A DNA stretch of 64,000 nucleotides from Xiphydria camelus (Eukaryota; Arthropoda; Insecta; Hymenoptera; Xiphydriidae), in NCBI GenBank assembly GCA_963678675.1, contig OY783192.1:20659674-20723673 (forward strand). Reading direction: 5' to 3'. Under the pieces are notes generated by a model that saw nothing but the letters and a program-made list of their open reading frames with translations, was not told the DNA's origin and searched no databases. The position numbers and the translations under genes are program-made. How positions within the stretch are numbered: the stretch's first letter is position 1; the number at the start of each line of letters is the position of its first letter. Positions 52,747-63,088 of the stretch are shown here, in pieces.

Positions 52747-54596
52747 CGATATTTTCCGAATGGCCCTGTTGTTCGTTTCAAAGCATTAATTATTGTATCA
52801 ACCAATTTATCGAAATACAAACAACAGACTATCACTATTAACCAACTCTGCTCTTATAGTTGCATCCATACCGTCAAATATTTCGTCTGGAATGTCTTGA
52901 TCAGCTGGTAAATTGTTTTGAAATCTGTAGATATATTGTAACAATGGCAACCAATAAGTTTCCGATGCGCTTAAGTTAAGAAACACTGTCGGCTTACCTA
53001 ATTGTCTCATCATACCAAATAAGTCTCGTTTACGAGTATACCCGTACTGAACAGAATTGGGAATATGGCGCATAAACGATTCATTTCGTTCCATAGTTTC
53101 TTTAATGAACTGTCGGTTTTCGATATCACTTCTAGTAATATTATGTGAACGTTAGAATTATTTGCTCGGAACATTACATTTAGACTATCTATAACACGGA
53201 ATCCCATTATCTTTGCGGTCATGTACAAAGTATGATTAGACTTAGCTCCACGTCGATCCCGTCTTCTTATCTCACTTGTAGCCATCGAATAAGCAGTAGC
53301 TCGCACCGTAAACTCTCGTGGTTGACCGAAATAAATCATGGGAAAAGACAATTCCTCAGCGTTCGCATCGAATGATAAGGCGAATGCCTGTCCCGGATGC
53401 TGTCCCGGTGCCATATCAAGAATCACATCTTCTCCCCAAAACAATGTTTCCTGCATCCTCGATAAGATTTCTTCTGATGTCATGCAACGTTCATCATGTT
53501 TAGTAACTTGTTCAATAGTTCGCCGAATATTAATATCGATATTGCGATGGCTGTTTGCAAGGAGATGGGTGTAACGCAAGGTACCATCATCCTCTTCGTC
53601 ATCAGAACAGTTATTGCGGAAAAATCATGTATCACGATATTGTATTTTCGGTACAATGGTGTTTTTACTAATTCTTTGAGTCACATTTTTATATTTGTTT
53701 TAGAAATACACCCCGCCATATACGAACTTTTATGGAGTAATTTTCGTTTGAGGCACACGTTAAAAGTGAAATCATCTTCCAAACGCCGCGGTAATGCCAT
53801 AACCATATTATTGATATCTACAGGCACATTTGCAACTTGACCGATTAAACGCTGAGAACCAGCAAATTATCTAATATGACGAATTGCATAAAAGGTATGC
53901 GAGGCGAAATAAGACGCTCAGATAATGGACATAAATCGGGCAAATATTTAGGAATTTCAGGATAAAAGTACCCATTAAAGGTTGCCAAAAGGAAGGAATT
54001 TTCTTACGCCGTAGAAATGTACAACAATTAGAACACACCATGAACGGCTCTTGCATGTCATTGTAACTTAATGATTTCACGAAATCGTATATGGTCGTAT
54101 CAATTCGAAGGTGTGTTAATCTGCTCGCCCCCCCCCCCCCCCCCCCCCACCAAATGCGATCACACACGCGACAATAATCGTCCAATTTATCCGAAAAAAA
54201 AATGTTTATCCATATACTCTTTAAAGTATACTTCAACATTAAATCATTTTCTTTGTGGCTGCCCCACATTTTCGCGTACGCGCTAAAAATTAGTACAAAT
54301 ATCTAATGAGGAAGGAACCTCTACCTGTACCACTTCACTGTCATTTTTTCCCTGTACCACTTTACTGTAATTATTTACACGTTGAGAAGTGTTATTCTCA
54401 CTATTATTATAAACAATATCTGGGTGAACACCAGAACTTTCAAGTTTGCGTATCTTGATACGCTCACGGTACCGCCTATTTCGTTCACTTTTTGTTAACG
54501 GCGTTCTCGCACTCAACTCATTAGAACCAACCTCGCGTAAATGTTTGCGCTCTCGATATCGCTTACACTTTTCGCTATTTCTCAAACTTTTAGAAT
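52747..54596 (-). pseudogene. Helentron N-terminal region (Helitron_like_N)
   Basis: From the gypsy-1 edge the frame reads leftward: a basic N-terminus with tandem RRYRER/RYRERK words (CKRYRERKHLRE, NRRYRERIKIRK), then QEPFMVCSNCCTFLRRKKIP with a C-x2-CC cysteine cluster. The central domain follows with EEILSRMQETLFWGEDVILD, LSFPMIYFGQPREFTVRATA and SDLKKLWNEM-like sequence, then RDLFGMMRQLGKPTVFLNLS and ETYWLPLLQYIY, which match Helitron_like_N. Frame breaks lie near 53,870, 53,100 and 52,830, and a 21-base C run at 54,128 disturbs the frame. Confidence 0.82.
54128..54148. repeat. Poly-C run, 21 bases
   Basis: An uninterrupted C homopolymer inside the Helentron N-terminal coding region. Confidence 0.9.
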
Positions 54597-55336
54597 GTCA
54601 CGTCATGGACAACTAGATTTACTACTAACTATCAATTCGGGGAAAACAATAGGGATCATCGATACACTCAGGACATTTTATATCGCAAAAGAATATTCTG
54701 TTCCTACTAACCTTTCTTTGTCCTTCGATCTCTCTCTCTCTTCCTCCTCCTGTCGGCCGTGGGATCCTTGCTCCGAGGGGTGGATCGAAAGGGGTGCGCT
54801 CTCTCCTTGATCACTCACTTTAGGTAGCACGACAGGGATAGAAATTGAGGTTTCCACAAATCACAGTCTCGGAACTTCTTTATTTAGTACAGAACACGCG
54901 TTACTCGAGGAAAAAGACAAAAGACCAAAAGCTAAAAGGCAAAAGGCAAAAGCTCTGCCGGTGTCCAGGATTCTCCTTATATATGCCGTTAGACTTCGTC
55001 CCGGGTGGGGATCCTTCCTGATGTTGAAAAGGGGAAGGAGAAGGAATGCGTTGAATCATGGAGCTTCTTCCTGTCAGCGGCTCACCGATGATCTCTTGGC
55101 GTCTTGTTTTTCGCTGGTGCATTTCCTTTAATGCTACGCAGGTGGCACGTGTAGGTTTTCGCGCCTTCGCCTTGTGCGAGGGTTCGTGTTACTCGCGGTG
55201 CAGTTTTGGCTCGGTGCGGAGTCGGCATTCCGGTCTTCGTAGCGGGCTTGCTCGTCGCTATTTGATTCCTCTTATTCTATCGCTTTACTCGCCGCTGCGT
55301 TTTATTCCATGAAAACGGCTACGTTAGGACGTTACA
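54597..55336 (-). repeat. gypsy-1 3' LTR (left in window)
   Basis: 740 bp. On the minus strand it starts TGTAACGTCC and has a TATATAAGG box at 54,976-54,984 and an AATAAA signal at 54,879-54,884, which suggest the promoter and polyadenylation positions. Confidence 0.93.
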
Positions 55337-55348
55337 CCTCCCCCCTTA
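55337..55348 (-). promoter_or_regulatory. gypsy-1 polypurine tract
   Basis: On the minus strand AAGGGGGGAGG lies directly before the LTR start TGTAACG. Confidence 0.85.
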
Positions 55349-55793
55349 AGTCTGAACGTTAGGTGAGCCTAACGTGAAGGTTGGGGTTCATATCCCTCTT
55401 TCGGAAAAAATTTAGTTAGTTAGAGCGCATATTATTATTGTAGCCGTGTTCGTAGATTATTTCCTTAAAATTATATCTTGAGTATTTGAAGAAGTTGACA
55501 AAAATTGCATATATCTATTTGTGAGTTTTAAATCGGATTACTAAATTATAGGTGATTTTACAAAAGTAAATGATTGTATTAAAAATGAAATTAAGTGTAT
55601 TAAATCAGTCATTAAATATATAACGGATTAGCGTAATTAACGAAGAAAAGTGTGCAAAACGAGTTATTAAGGGAAGTAATTTGTGGAAGGAATTTACTTG
55701 TAGAAAGGAGAAAATAGGAAAGAAAAATTGTAGATCAGATAAATAGGATTACAGATCTTCCTCTTCACACGTTCAGTCCCAGGCCAATTCGTC
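55349..55793. other. gypsy-1 region between ORF3 and 3' LTR
   Basis: AT-rich, non-coding on both strands as far as I can see. Confidence 0.6.
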
Positions 55794-56470
55794 TCACTCT
55801 GGGAACTCCCAATCTTCCTCTTCATTCGCGCTGTCCCAGTCTTCTGGGAAGCGCTGCCAGTAGATGGGCTTCTGTACTCGATCCTCGTACGTCCTAAGAT
55901 CCGCCAGCTCCTGAGGCCAATTTAAGTGCTGCCATTCCTCTGGGGTGTAGGTGGCTACGTCCAGACGCTCGAGGTAGGAGCGATCTGATGGAGGTGGCTC
56001 GATGCGGTTCCTCCATTCATGTTCCTCTTCTCTCTGGGCTTGCTGGTACTCGTATTCTTCGAGGGCTTGCTGGTACTTGTATTCTTCGAGGGCTTCATTG
56101 TATTCACCCCATATTACCTCCTGGAATCCCTCCATGACGAACTCAGGTTCGTCCCAAGCTTCGTCATCCGGGTATTCCTGGGTGAATAGTTCTTGGAGAT
56201 GGAAGACGTTCTCTTCGAAGTTCCATGTCCATTCCAGATATTGTTGTATGATGTGCTGGTGTACTCTTGTCTGGACGTTGGTTCGTATGGTAATTCCATT
56301 TCGGTTCCTTGCTGTCTGATTGATTTCTTCAGAAGCGTTTTGGTTTTGTGACTGGCTTTCTTGCGCACTTCGTGAGGTTGTATACCTGGACGGGATTTGG
56401 AATTTGAATTCGGATTTTGGAAGTCTGCTGATTTTGATTTGGAATTTGGATTCTGACTTTTGAAGGATTT
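55794..56470 (-). CDS. gypsy-1 third ORF, unknown function
   Basis: An open frame of about 225 codons between pol and the 3' LTR, stopping at 55,794. The first in-frame ATG is at 56,135, but the frame is open to 56,470 and the upstream part is similar in composition. It is rich in Gln, Ser and aromatic residues, with a QQYLEWTWNFEENVFHLQEL helix and a short internal repeat (LEEYKYQQALEEYEYQQA), then an acidic Trp-rich end (EEDWEFPE). There is no signal peptide, fusion peptide or membrane anchor, so it is not an Env. Its expression could need splicing. Function unknown. Confidence 0.5.
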
Positions 56471-56872
56471 ATTTAGGATCGGTTCGTTGATGCTTGTTAG
56501 TACTTATTGTATAGCGTACATATTACTTTCTATTTGAAGTATAATGTGATATCGTGCGTAACGCATATCCGTGTACGATATTATCCGTTACTAATTTTAT
56601 TATTCTAAGTATAAATATAATTCGTTAGAATCCTGCACTGGCTGTATTGAATGTTAAGAAATTAGACCACATTTTATTCCACGTATTTTCAGCTATTTTA
56701 TGAATTGTATTTTCGTCTAATAAATCTATGTTTTGATACATCTTTTTTTTTCTGTAATGTCTCTACCGGTCATGCTTCTTGCAATGTTATTAATAATTGT
56801 TGGTTTGTCTGCGGGGAACATAATGTGATCTCTTAGGTTTTGTAATCTATCTTTATTCTGATTTCTAATTTC

Positions 56873-59800
56873 TTATGAAATGTTGTAATTGTTTTCTGGG
56901 GTTATGTGCGATATTCTTAATCTATTGACATGGACTATTTTTGTATTTTTCTTAATTCTAATTTTTACATTTGTTTTATTTATAATTTCCAAGACTTCAT
57001 GTGGTCCTGTATGTTGATCACCAAATTTTCCTGATTTAATTCCTTTTAATAAGAATACATAATCGCCTACTTTGAATGTTTGAGGAATGATTTTCTTATC
57101 GTAATATTTCTTTGATTTGAATTTTGAACTTATGAGTTTTTCTTTTGCTACTTCTTGGATGTCATGTAATCTTGTTACTAAGTCAATTAAATATCCGTCG
57201 TAGGTTTCTATTTGTTCATTGTCGCAGATAGGATCATTAGATAGCAATCTTGCTAACTGTCCAAAAACTAGTTCAAACGGTGTATGATCGGTCCCTTCAT
57301 GTATGCTTGTGTTGTAGGCAAAAGTCGCGAGTTCCAGCCAATCATCCCATTCTGCGTCTTTATTAACGAAGTGTTTAAGATATTCTACTAAAACGTGGTG
57401 TGATCTTTCGAGTGATCCGTTTGATTGAGGATGGAATGCGGTGGTTTTAAATTGTTTAATTCGAAATCGCTTCGCTAATCTTTTTAACATTCCACTCAAG
57501 AAATGTGTACCTTGATCTGTTAGAACTGCTTTTGGAGCACCAAATGTACATATAAATCGTTTTACAAAGGCATCTGCTATTATAGGCGCTGTTGCGTTTG
57601 GTAATGGTATGGCAATACAATATTTCGTTAAATTATCTTGAATTGTTAGAATGTATTCATTACAATTTTTTGATTTTGGCATAGGGCCAACGATATCCAT
57701 AGAAATTTTGTCAAAAGCTCGACCTGGTGTATCAGAAATAATCATGGGATTTTTCGTTTTAACTCTTCTTAATTTTTTTAATTGGCAACTTAAACATTGT
57801 TGAATGAATTTTTGAATATCTACTTTAAGGTTTTCCCAATAGTACCTTTGTCTAATTCTTTTGTACGTTTTCGTAACACCTTTATGACCTCCTATTGCTG
57901 AGGCGTGGCCTTCTTCTATAATATTTTTCCTGTCTTTAAATGGTGGATTTTTAATTATTCCGTGACAAATTATTATCTTTGTTTGTGATCCTTGAAAAGC
58001 AATTTTGAATTGTGTTTTAATATCTACCCATGGAATTTTAAGGATTTCTTTTGTCTTTGCAATGCTTATTGATCGTAATTTTAATTGATCGGCTTTTTCA
58101 CGTAAACTTTGAATTACATTGGTAATATTATTAAAAGTGGTTGTTAATGATTGCTTTTCGGTTCCTTCTATTGGTAAAGCAATGTGAAAACAATGTCCTT
58201 TTTGTATTGAATTAGCAGATCCGACTTGAAGATTTTTAAATTTAGGTAACTGATTCTTTTCTGCGAATGATCTCGAGCCTTCGTCTCGTGGATCACCGTT
58301 GCTTGTTGTAAAGTATGCATAATTATCTTTTCTCATCCAAATTTGATCTTTATTTTCTGCAATATTTGAGTTTAATTCATTTTCTTTTTCAACTTGGTGT
58401 AATTCTTTTGTATCGTCATTTTTATTTTCAGTTGTATCTTCGTCATTTGAAATCAATGAGTCTAAGCTATCTCCCGATGTGATTGATTCGTTATCAGAAA
58501 TTATATTACCGTCCTCGTCTATGGGTTGTATAAGGTCTAAGTCGTCGTCAGTCGTTTTTTGTATATTGTCGGGTTCATATTTTGGAATAATTTCTTTTAT
58601 TCTTTGACTCTTTCTGGGTTTTACCGTAATGGAATCTGTTTGTATATTAGATGATGTTTTTGCTTTAACTTGATTCTGAATTCTTTTGCTTCTTCTAGGG
58701 GTTGAATCTTTTTGAATTATATTAACATGTTTGGATTCAATAGGATTGGTATGGATTTGAGCTTCTACTGTAAATGTTTCCGATGGAGATTCTAATAATT
58801 CTTCTTCTGTGAAGGGTATACTATCTCTATTTGTTCTTTCTAAATTTTCTTTGTTAATTGAATTTTTCCGATTTATAGTTAAAATGGGATTTCTGGATAG
58901 AGCATCTGCGTTAACGTTTGTTTTTCCTGCTTTATGTACTACATCAAATTCATATTCAGCAAGTTTAACTCTCCAGTTAGAAACACGAGAGCAAGGGTCT
59001 TTGGATTTTTGAAACCAGACTAATGGTTTATGATCTGTGACTAATGTGAATTTTCGTCCGTATAAGTATGGTCGAAAGTGAGTGACGCTATAGATTATCG
59101 CAAGAGCCTCTTTTTCGTAGGTATCATATCTTTTCTCGCAATCTGTCAATACCCTTGAGGTGTACGCGATAGGTCGATCTTTTCCTATCTGTCCCTGCGA
59201 TAAAATTCCGCCTATTGCATACCCTGAAGCGTCCGTTGTAACTATAAATGGTTTCGTAAAGTCAGGATATTGTAATACCGGTGCTTCACATAATTTATTT
59301 TTTAAAATATCAAATGCTATTTGTTGTTCGTTTGTCCATTCAAAATTTCCTTCTTTCTTTAAGAGATTAGATAAAGGTTTGGCAATTTTAGAAAAGTTTT
59401 CAATAAATCTTCTGTAATAACCGGCTAATCCTAAAAATTGTCTAACGTTTTTCTGGTTTTTAGGAATCGGAAATTTTTCAACTGCTTCTATTTTCTTTGG
59501 GTCTGGCTTTACTCCGTTTTCACTTATTATGTGGCCAAGATATGCAACTTCTTTTCGTAGAAATTCACATTTATCCGGTTGTAAACTTAATTTTGCTGTT
59601 CGCAGTCGTTCTATGAGTTTAATAAATTTTTCCCGATGTTCTTCTAAGGAATTTGCATAAATTACGATGTCGTCAAGGTATACGAATAATTCAATTCCCT
59701 GTAAACCTGTTAGTACGCGATCCATTAGTCTTTGAAACGTTGCTGGAGCATTTTTTAGTCCGAAAGGCATGCGATTAAATTCGTAATGGCCATATGGTGT

Positions 59801-61456
59801 GGAAAATGCGGTTTTATGGCGATCTTTTTCGCTCATTTTTATTTGATGAAAGCCTGAGGCTAAGTCGAATACTGAGAAATATTTCGCTCTACCTAACTGA
59901 TCTAATATATCTACTATATTAAGCAGTGGATAAGAGTCTCCTATTGTTTTTTCATTTAACGATCTGAAATCTAATACCAGTCGGTAACGTGGTTCATCTG
60001 ACTCAGCTTTTTTCTTTTTAGGGACTATCCAAAGTGGTGTATTATAAGGTGATTGAGAAGGTCTAACTATTCCTGCTTCTAATAGTTCTTTAACTTGTTT
60101 ATTGATTTCCTGTTTGTGAATTGGAGGAAATCTATATTGACGTTTATTAATTGGTAACTCATCTAATGTTGGAATTTCATGTTCTAATACGTTTGTTGCT
60201 TCTAAATAATCGTTTTGTACATGAAATCTATCCTCACTTAATTTGATCAAATATTCGACTTCTTTTCTTTCTTCTTCATTTAAATGATTTAGACGTAGTA
60301 ATTCTTTTATTTGTTTTATTCTTTCTGTGTTTTTGTTACGGTTTGAATTATTAATAACATTTTCTGTTATTTTATTTACTTCTTCTATTCTATTAAGGTC
60401 TTTTAACGCGATACTATGATCTGTCCGTTTATTTGCCCTAGAATAGGTTTTTATTTCGTTATTTATTTCTTCTATTCTATTAAGGTCTTCTAACGCGATA
60501 CTGTGATCTGTCCATTTATTTGCCCTAGAATAGGTTTTTATTTCGTTATTTATTTCTTCTATTCTATTAAGGTCTTCTAACGCGATACTGTGATCTGTCC
60601 GTTTATTTGCCCTAGAATAGGTTTTTATTTCGTTATTTATTTCTTCTATTCTATTAAGGTCTTCTAACGCGATACTGTGATCTGTCCGTTTATTTGCCCT
60701 AGAATAGGTTTTTATTTCATTATAATCTAATTCATTTGATTTAATGTCTTTGACTTTATTATTTAATTTTTCCTCGTACGCGTATAGTTCTAACGTTGGG
60801 ATTAGTACTTCAATTTCTTCTTCAGTAGTATTGAATATTTTTAAATATGCTTTGCCGTTATTATTTGATACTAGTGTTTCTCCGAGGTATATTCCGTCGA
60901 TTATTTTTAATCGCGGTATGTATCCTTCTTTTAAGTTCGTTGGTTTTAATCGAATGTAAATTGTTGAGATTGCCCTTGCCGGTACAACAATAGTTTCTCC
61001 AGTCTCGAAAGGGACATTGTGTCCTTTGATTTCCAAACAATTCCCTGCGTAGTTAATCTTAGCATCGTTATCTATAAAGAAATCTGAGCCTAGTATACCG
61101 TCTTGTTCGATCGGGAAATCATCCGGTACTAAATGAAAGAAGGTATTGCAACCTAAAACATTTATCGAAATTCGGCCTAAGGTCGTCACCTTATGGGCCG
61201 TAATCCCGCTTAACTGGACGATCTCACTATGATCTACTAAATTTGAGGCACTATTAACTCTTTTCTTTAAAAGATTTGGACCGGCTCCTGTGTCAAGCAT
61301 TAGGGTTACCGGGATACATAGATTAGCAGGGGCCACGCGAACTGTTGGAACTCTACTTTCTTGACTTAGATTTACTGTTGATGATCGGATATTTGGCTTT
61401 GATTTTGTTGGATTGTGTGTATGGGACGCGTTTGAGTATTTGAGTTCGTTCCCCAT
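56873..61456 (-). CDS. gypsy-1 Pol polyprotein (PR-RT-RH-IN), 1,527 aa
   Basis: Intact frame. The protease has LMLDTGAGPN at residues 53-62 and LGSDFFID. Residues about 246-361 are four tandem 29-residue repeats. RT: FSVFDLASGFHQIKM, RMPFGLKNAPATFQRLMDR and LFVYLDDIVIYANS (YLDD). RNase H: VTTDASGYAIGGILS and ALAIIYSVTHFRPYLYG with NVNADALSR. An acidic, Ser-rich linker follows. Integrase: HHCC as HASAIGGHKGVTKTYKR with CLSCQLKK, then KISMDIVGPMPKS, KAVLTDQGTHFLSG and SNGSLERSHHVLVEY. It overlaps gag by 85 bases in another frame, so translation is probably by ribosomal frameshifting. Confidence 0.93.
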   Translation of the reverse strand: MGNELKYSNASHTHNPTKSKPNIRSSTVNLSQESRVPTVRVAPANLCIPVTLMLDTGAGPNLLKKRVNSASNLVDHSEIVQLSGITAHKVTTLGRISINVLGCNTFFHLVPDDFPIEQDGILGSDFFIDNDAKINYAGNCLEIKGHNVPFETGETIVVPARAISTIYIRLKPTNLKEGYIPRLKIIDGIYLGETLVSNNNGKAYLKIFNTTEEEIEVLIPTLELYAYEEKLNNKVKDIKSNELDYNEIKTYSRANKRTDHSIALEDLNRIEEINNEIKTYSRANKRTDHSIALEDLNRIEEINNEIKTYSRANKWTDHSIALEDLNRIEEINNEIKTYSRANKRTDHSIALKDLNRIEEVNKITENVINNSNRNKNTERIKQIKELLRLNHLNEEERKEVEYLIKLSEDRFHVQNDYLEATNVLEHEIPTLDELPINKRQYRFPPIHKQEINKQVKELLEAGIVRPSQSPYNTPLWIVPKKKKAESDEPRYRLVLDFRSLNEKTIGDSYPLLNIVDILDQLGRAKYFSVFDLASGFHQIKMSEKDRHKTAFSTPYGHYEFNRMPFGLKNAPATFQRLMDRVLTGLQGIELFVYLDDIVIYANSLEEHREKFIKLIERLRTAKLSLQPDKCEFLRKEVAYLGHIISENGVKPDPKKIEAVEKFPIPKNQKNVRQFLGLAGYYRRFIENFSKIAKPLSNLLKKEGNFEWTNEQQIAFDILKNKLCEAPVLQYPDFTKPFIVTTDASGYAIGGILSQGQIGKDRPIAYTSRVLTDCEKRYDTYEKEALAIIYSVTHFRPYLYGRKFTLVTDHKPLVWFQKSKDPCSRVSNWRVKLAEYEFDVVHKAGKTNVNADALSRNPILTINRKNSINKENLERTNRDSIPFTEEELLESPSETFTVEAQIHTNPIESKHVNIIQKDSTPRRSKRIQNQVKAKTSSNIQTDSITVKPRKSQRIKEIIPKYEPDNIQKTTDDDLDLIQPIDEDGNIISDNESITSGDSLDSLISNDEDTTENKNDDTKELHQVEKENELNSNIAENKDQIWMRKDNYAYFTTSNGDPRDEGSRSFAEKNQLPKFKNLQVGSANSIQKGHCFHIALPIEGTEKQSLTTTFNNITNVIQSLREKADQLKLRSISIAKTKEILKIPWVDIKTQFKIAFQGSQTKIIICHGIIKNPPFKDRKNIIEEGHASAIGGHKGVTKTYKRIRQRYYWENLKVDIQKFIQQCLSCQLKKLRRVKTKNPMIISDTPGRAFDKISMDIVGPMPKSKNCNEYILTIQDNLTKYCIAIPLPNATAPIIADAFVKRFICTFGAPKAVLTDQGTHFLSGMLKRLAKRFRIKQFKTTAFHPQSNGSLERSHHVLVEYLKHFVNKDAEWDDWLELATFAYNTSIHEGTDHTPFELVFGQLARLLSNDPICDNEQIETYDGYLIDLVTRLHDIQEVAKEKLISSKFKSKKYYDKKIIPQTFKVGDYVFLLKGIKSGKFGDQHTGPHEVLEIINKTNVKIRIKKNTKIVHVNRLRISHITPENNYNIS
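60374..60721 (-). repeat. Four 87-bp tandem repeats in gypsy-1 pol
   Basis: Each unit encodes 29 residues starting NEIKTYSRANKRTDHSIALE. Copies differ by only a few bases, and the third has Trp for Arg. The period is a multiple of three, so the frame is kept. Confidence 0.93.
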
Positions 61457-62815
61457 GCAGCGCCCTGTGATGGGGAACTGTAGGAGTTTCCCGTTTGAAA
61501 TTGTTGCATATTATTTCTTTGTTTTTGAAAGCATTTTTCTGTCGTGTGATTAAATTTTCCGCAATAATCACATTTTATTTGAGGTCTATTCCCGTTATTA
61601 AAATTTCGATTTGAATGTTTGTTATTTATTATATTCCTGCAAACGGTTGCTTTATGGCCTGGTTTTCCGCAAAATTGACATATATCTACATTTGTGAAAT
61701 TTTTAAAGCGTTGACGACAGTTATCTGTCGTATGATTATTTCTTTTACATATTTGACAAGACATTTGCGGATTGATGTTTTTGGATAGTAATCGACAATT
61801 GTTTGCTGTATGACCTTTTCGTTTACATATTTGACAAGTTGGAATTTCGGTTTGAACGATATTTATTTTCTGTGGTCGCGATCTACAAACGTCCGCGGTG
61901 TGATTATTTTTATTACATATTTGACATATTGTTCCTATTTTTCTGAAATTGTCTCTATTATTAATCGGGCATTGATTTGCTGTGTGACCTTCTATATTAC
62001 AGATTTGACATTTAATAATTTGGCTGTTTGTTGTAGGAGTTAATTGGTCGTTAGAATTTTGTGGTCCTCTACCTCGCATTTGTTCCACGCGTGTTAACGT
62101 TCGTTCGAGTTCTACTGCTTTAATTCGTGCGCTTTTGAGATTATCTACTTTTCCCATATTGCATCTTATATCTGGATTTAAACCTCGAATAAAATATTTT
62201 AGTAAATCTTTCTTTACTTCTTCTCCGAAATTTTCGTCGGATACGTCTTATACGATTTTCTATTCTGTGACCGTCGGTAATTCTTTTAGCTAATTCTCTA
62301 GCTCGATTTAAGTATATTATGACGTTTTCGTTGTGATACTGGCAAATGTCGCTCAATTCTCCGTAGTATTGATGAATAGTTTTTTCAGGGGCGTATATTT
62401 CTTCTAAATATGTTGTTAATTGATCTACTGATGTTAATGTTTGCCCTACACTACAGCGTTTCGCTTCGCCGATTAATTTTGTGAGAATTAATTTAACTAA
62501 GTCGGATTCCGATTCGCGTGGTAGCATATTTTTCGCTTCCTCGCATGCTTCGAGAAAATCGCCTAAAAGTATATTTTGGCCATTAAAACGCGGTACAATT
62601 TCTATTGCTGTTTTAAGAGAAATCTTTTGATTGTTTGCCATGGTTGTATTCGAGTTATTTGAATTGTCGATACTTGGGCGACCTATGGTTGTTAGGGAGG
62701 TTTCTAGAAAACTGTCGCTAAAATCTGTGGAAGTTCGTGTAGGAGTTTGTGGTAATTGTATTACTGGAATTTTCCTTCTAGTTTGCTTTGTGGGGTTATT
62801 CTCAGAATCTGACAT
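61372..62815 (-). pseudogene. gypsy-1 Gag with six zinc knuckles
   Basis: The N-terminal part (62,815-62,141) starts MSDSENNPTKQTRRKIPVIQ and contains a capsid-like region (KTAIEIVPRFNGQNILLGDF, LILTKLIGEAKRCSVGQ, LEEIYAPEKTIHQYYGEL). A frameshift near 62,250 separates it from the C-terminal part. That part (61,372-62,157 frame) has six CCHC knuckles: CQICNIEGHTANQC, CQICNKNNHTADVC, CQICKRKGHTANNC, CQICKRNNHTTDNC, CQFCGKPGHKATVC and CDYCGKFNHTTEKC. Gag usually has one or two. Apart from the shift the protein looks whole. The shift may be a sequencing error in this otherwise intact element. Confidence 0.85.
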
Positions 62816-62829
62816 ATTATTTATGTAGG

Positions 62830-63088
62830 TAATTAATATCGATCATTTTATATAATTTTGCTATAATTTGTAATGATTTTTGTTTGTCTCTTTTTTTTCA
62901 AATAAGGCAATTAATAATTAGTGGTATATAGATTCTGCTGGTCAGTTCGGATAGAACCAAGCTAAATTTTAGGAATCGAACCTAATATCCAACACTCTAC
63001 GCGAGCAAACGATCGGAACCTTCCGTATAGCGGGAGTCGAACCCGCGATCTTTCTGACCAGACTCGGCCGATGCACCAAAAAGGCGTT
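62830..63088 (-). other. gypsy-1 5' leader with two tRNA-like T-arms
   Basis: Reading leftward from the 5' LTR: ten bases, then TGGTGCATCGGCCGAGTCTG (candidate primer site at 63,068-63,078, overlapping an A-box-like word), then a perfect T-arm GCGGGTTCGACTCCCGC (63,030-63,046) with a B-box, and farther on a second T-arm TTAGGTTCGATTCCTAA (62,969-62,985). The two look like damaged tRNA-derived units. Neither folds as a complete tRNA by eye. Confidence 0.6.

Noticed and set aside
55794..56470. Env gene in gypsy-1
   Set aside because: No signal peptide, furin-type site, fusion peptide or membrane anchor is visible.
63020..63078. A functional tRNA gene
   Set aside because: A T-arm and box-like words are present, but the anticodon arm is missing and the acceptor ends do not pair by eye.
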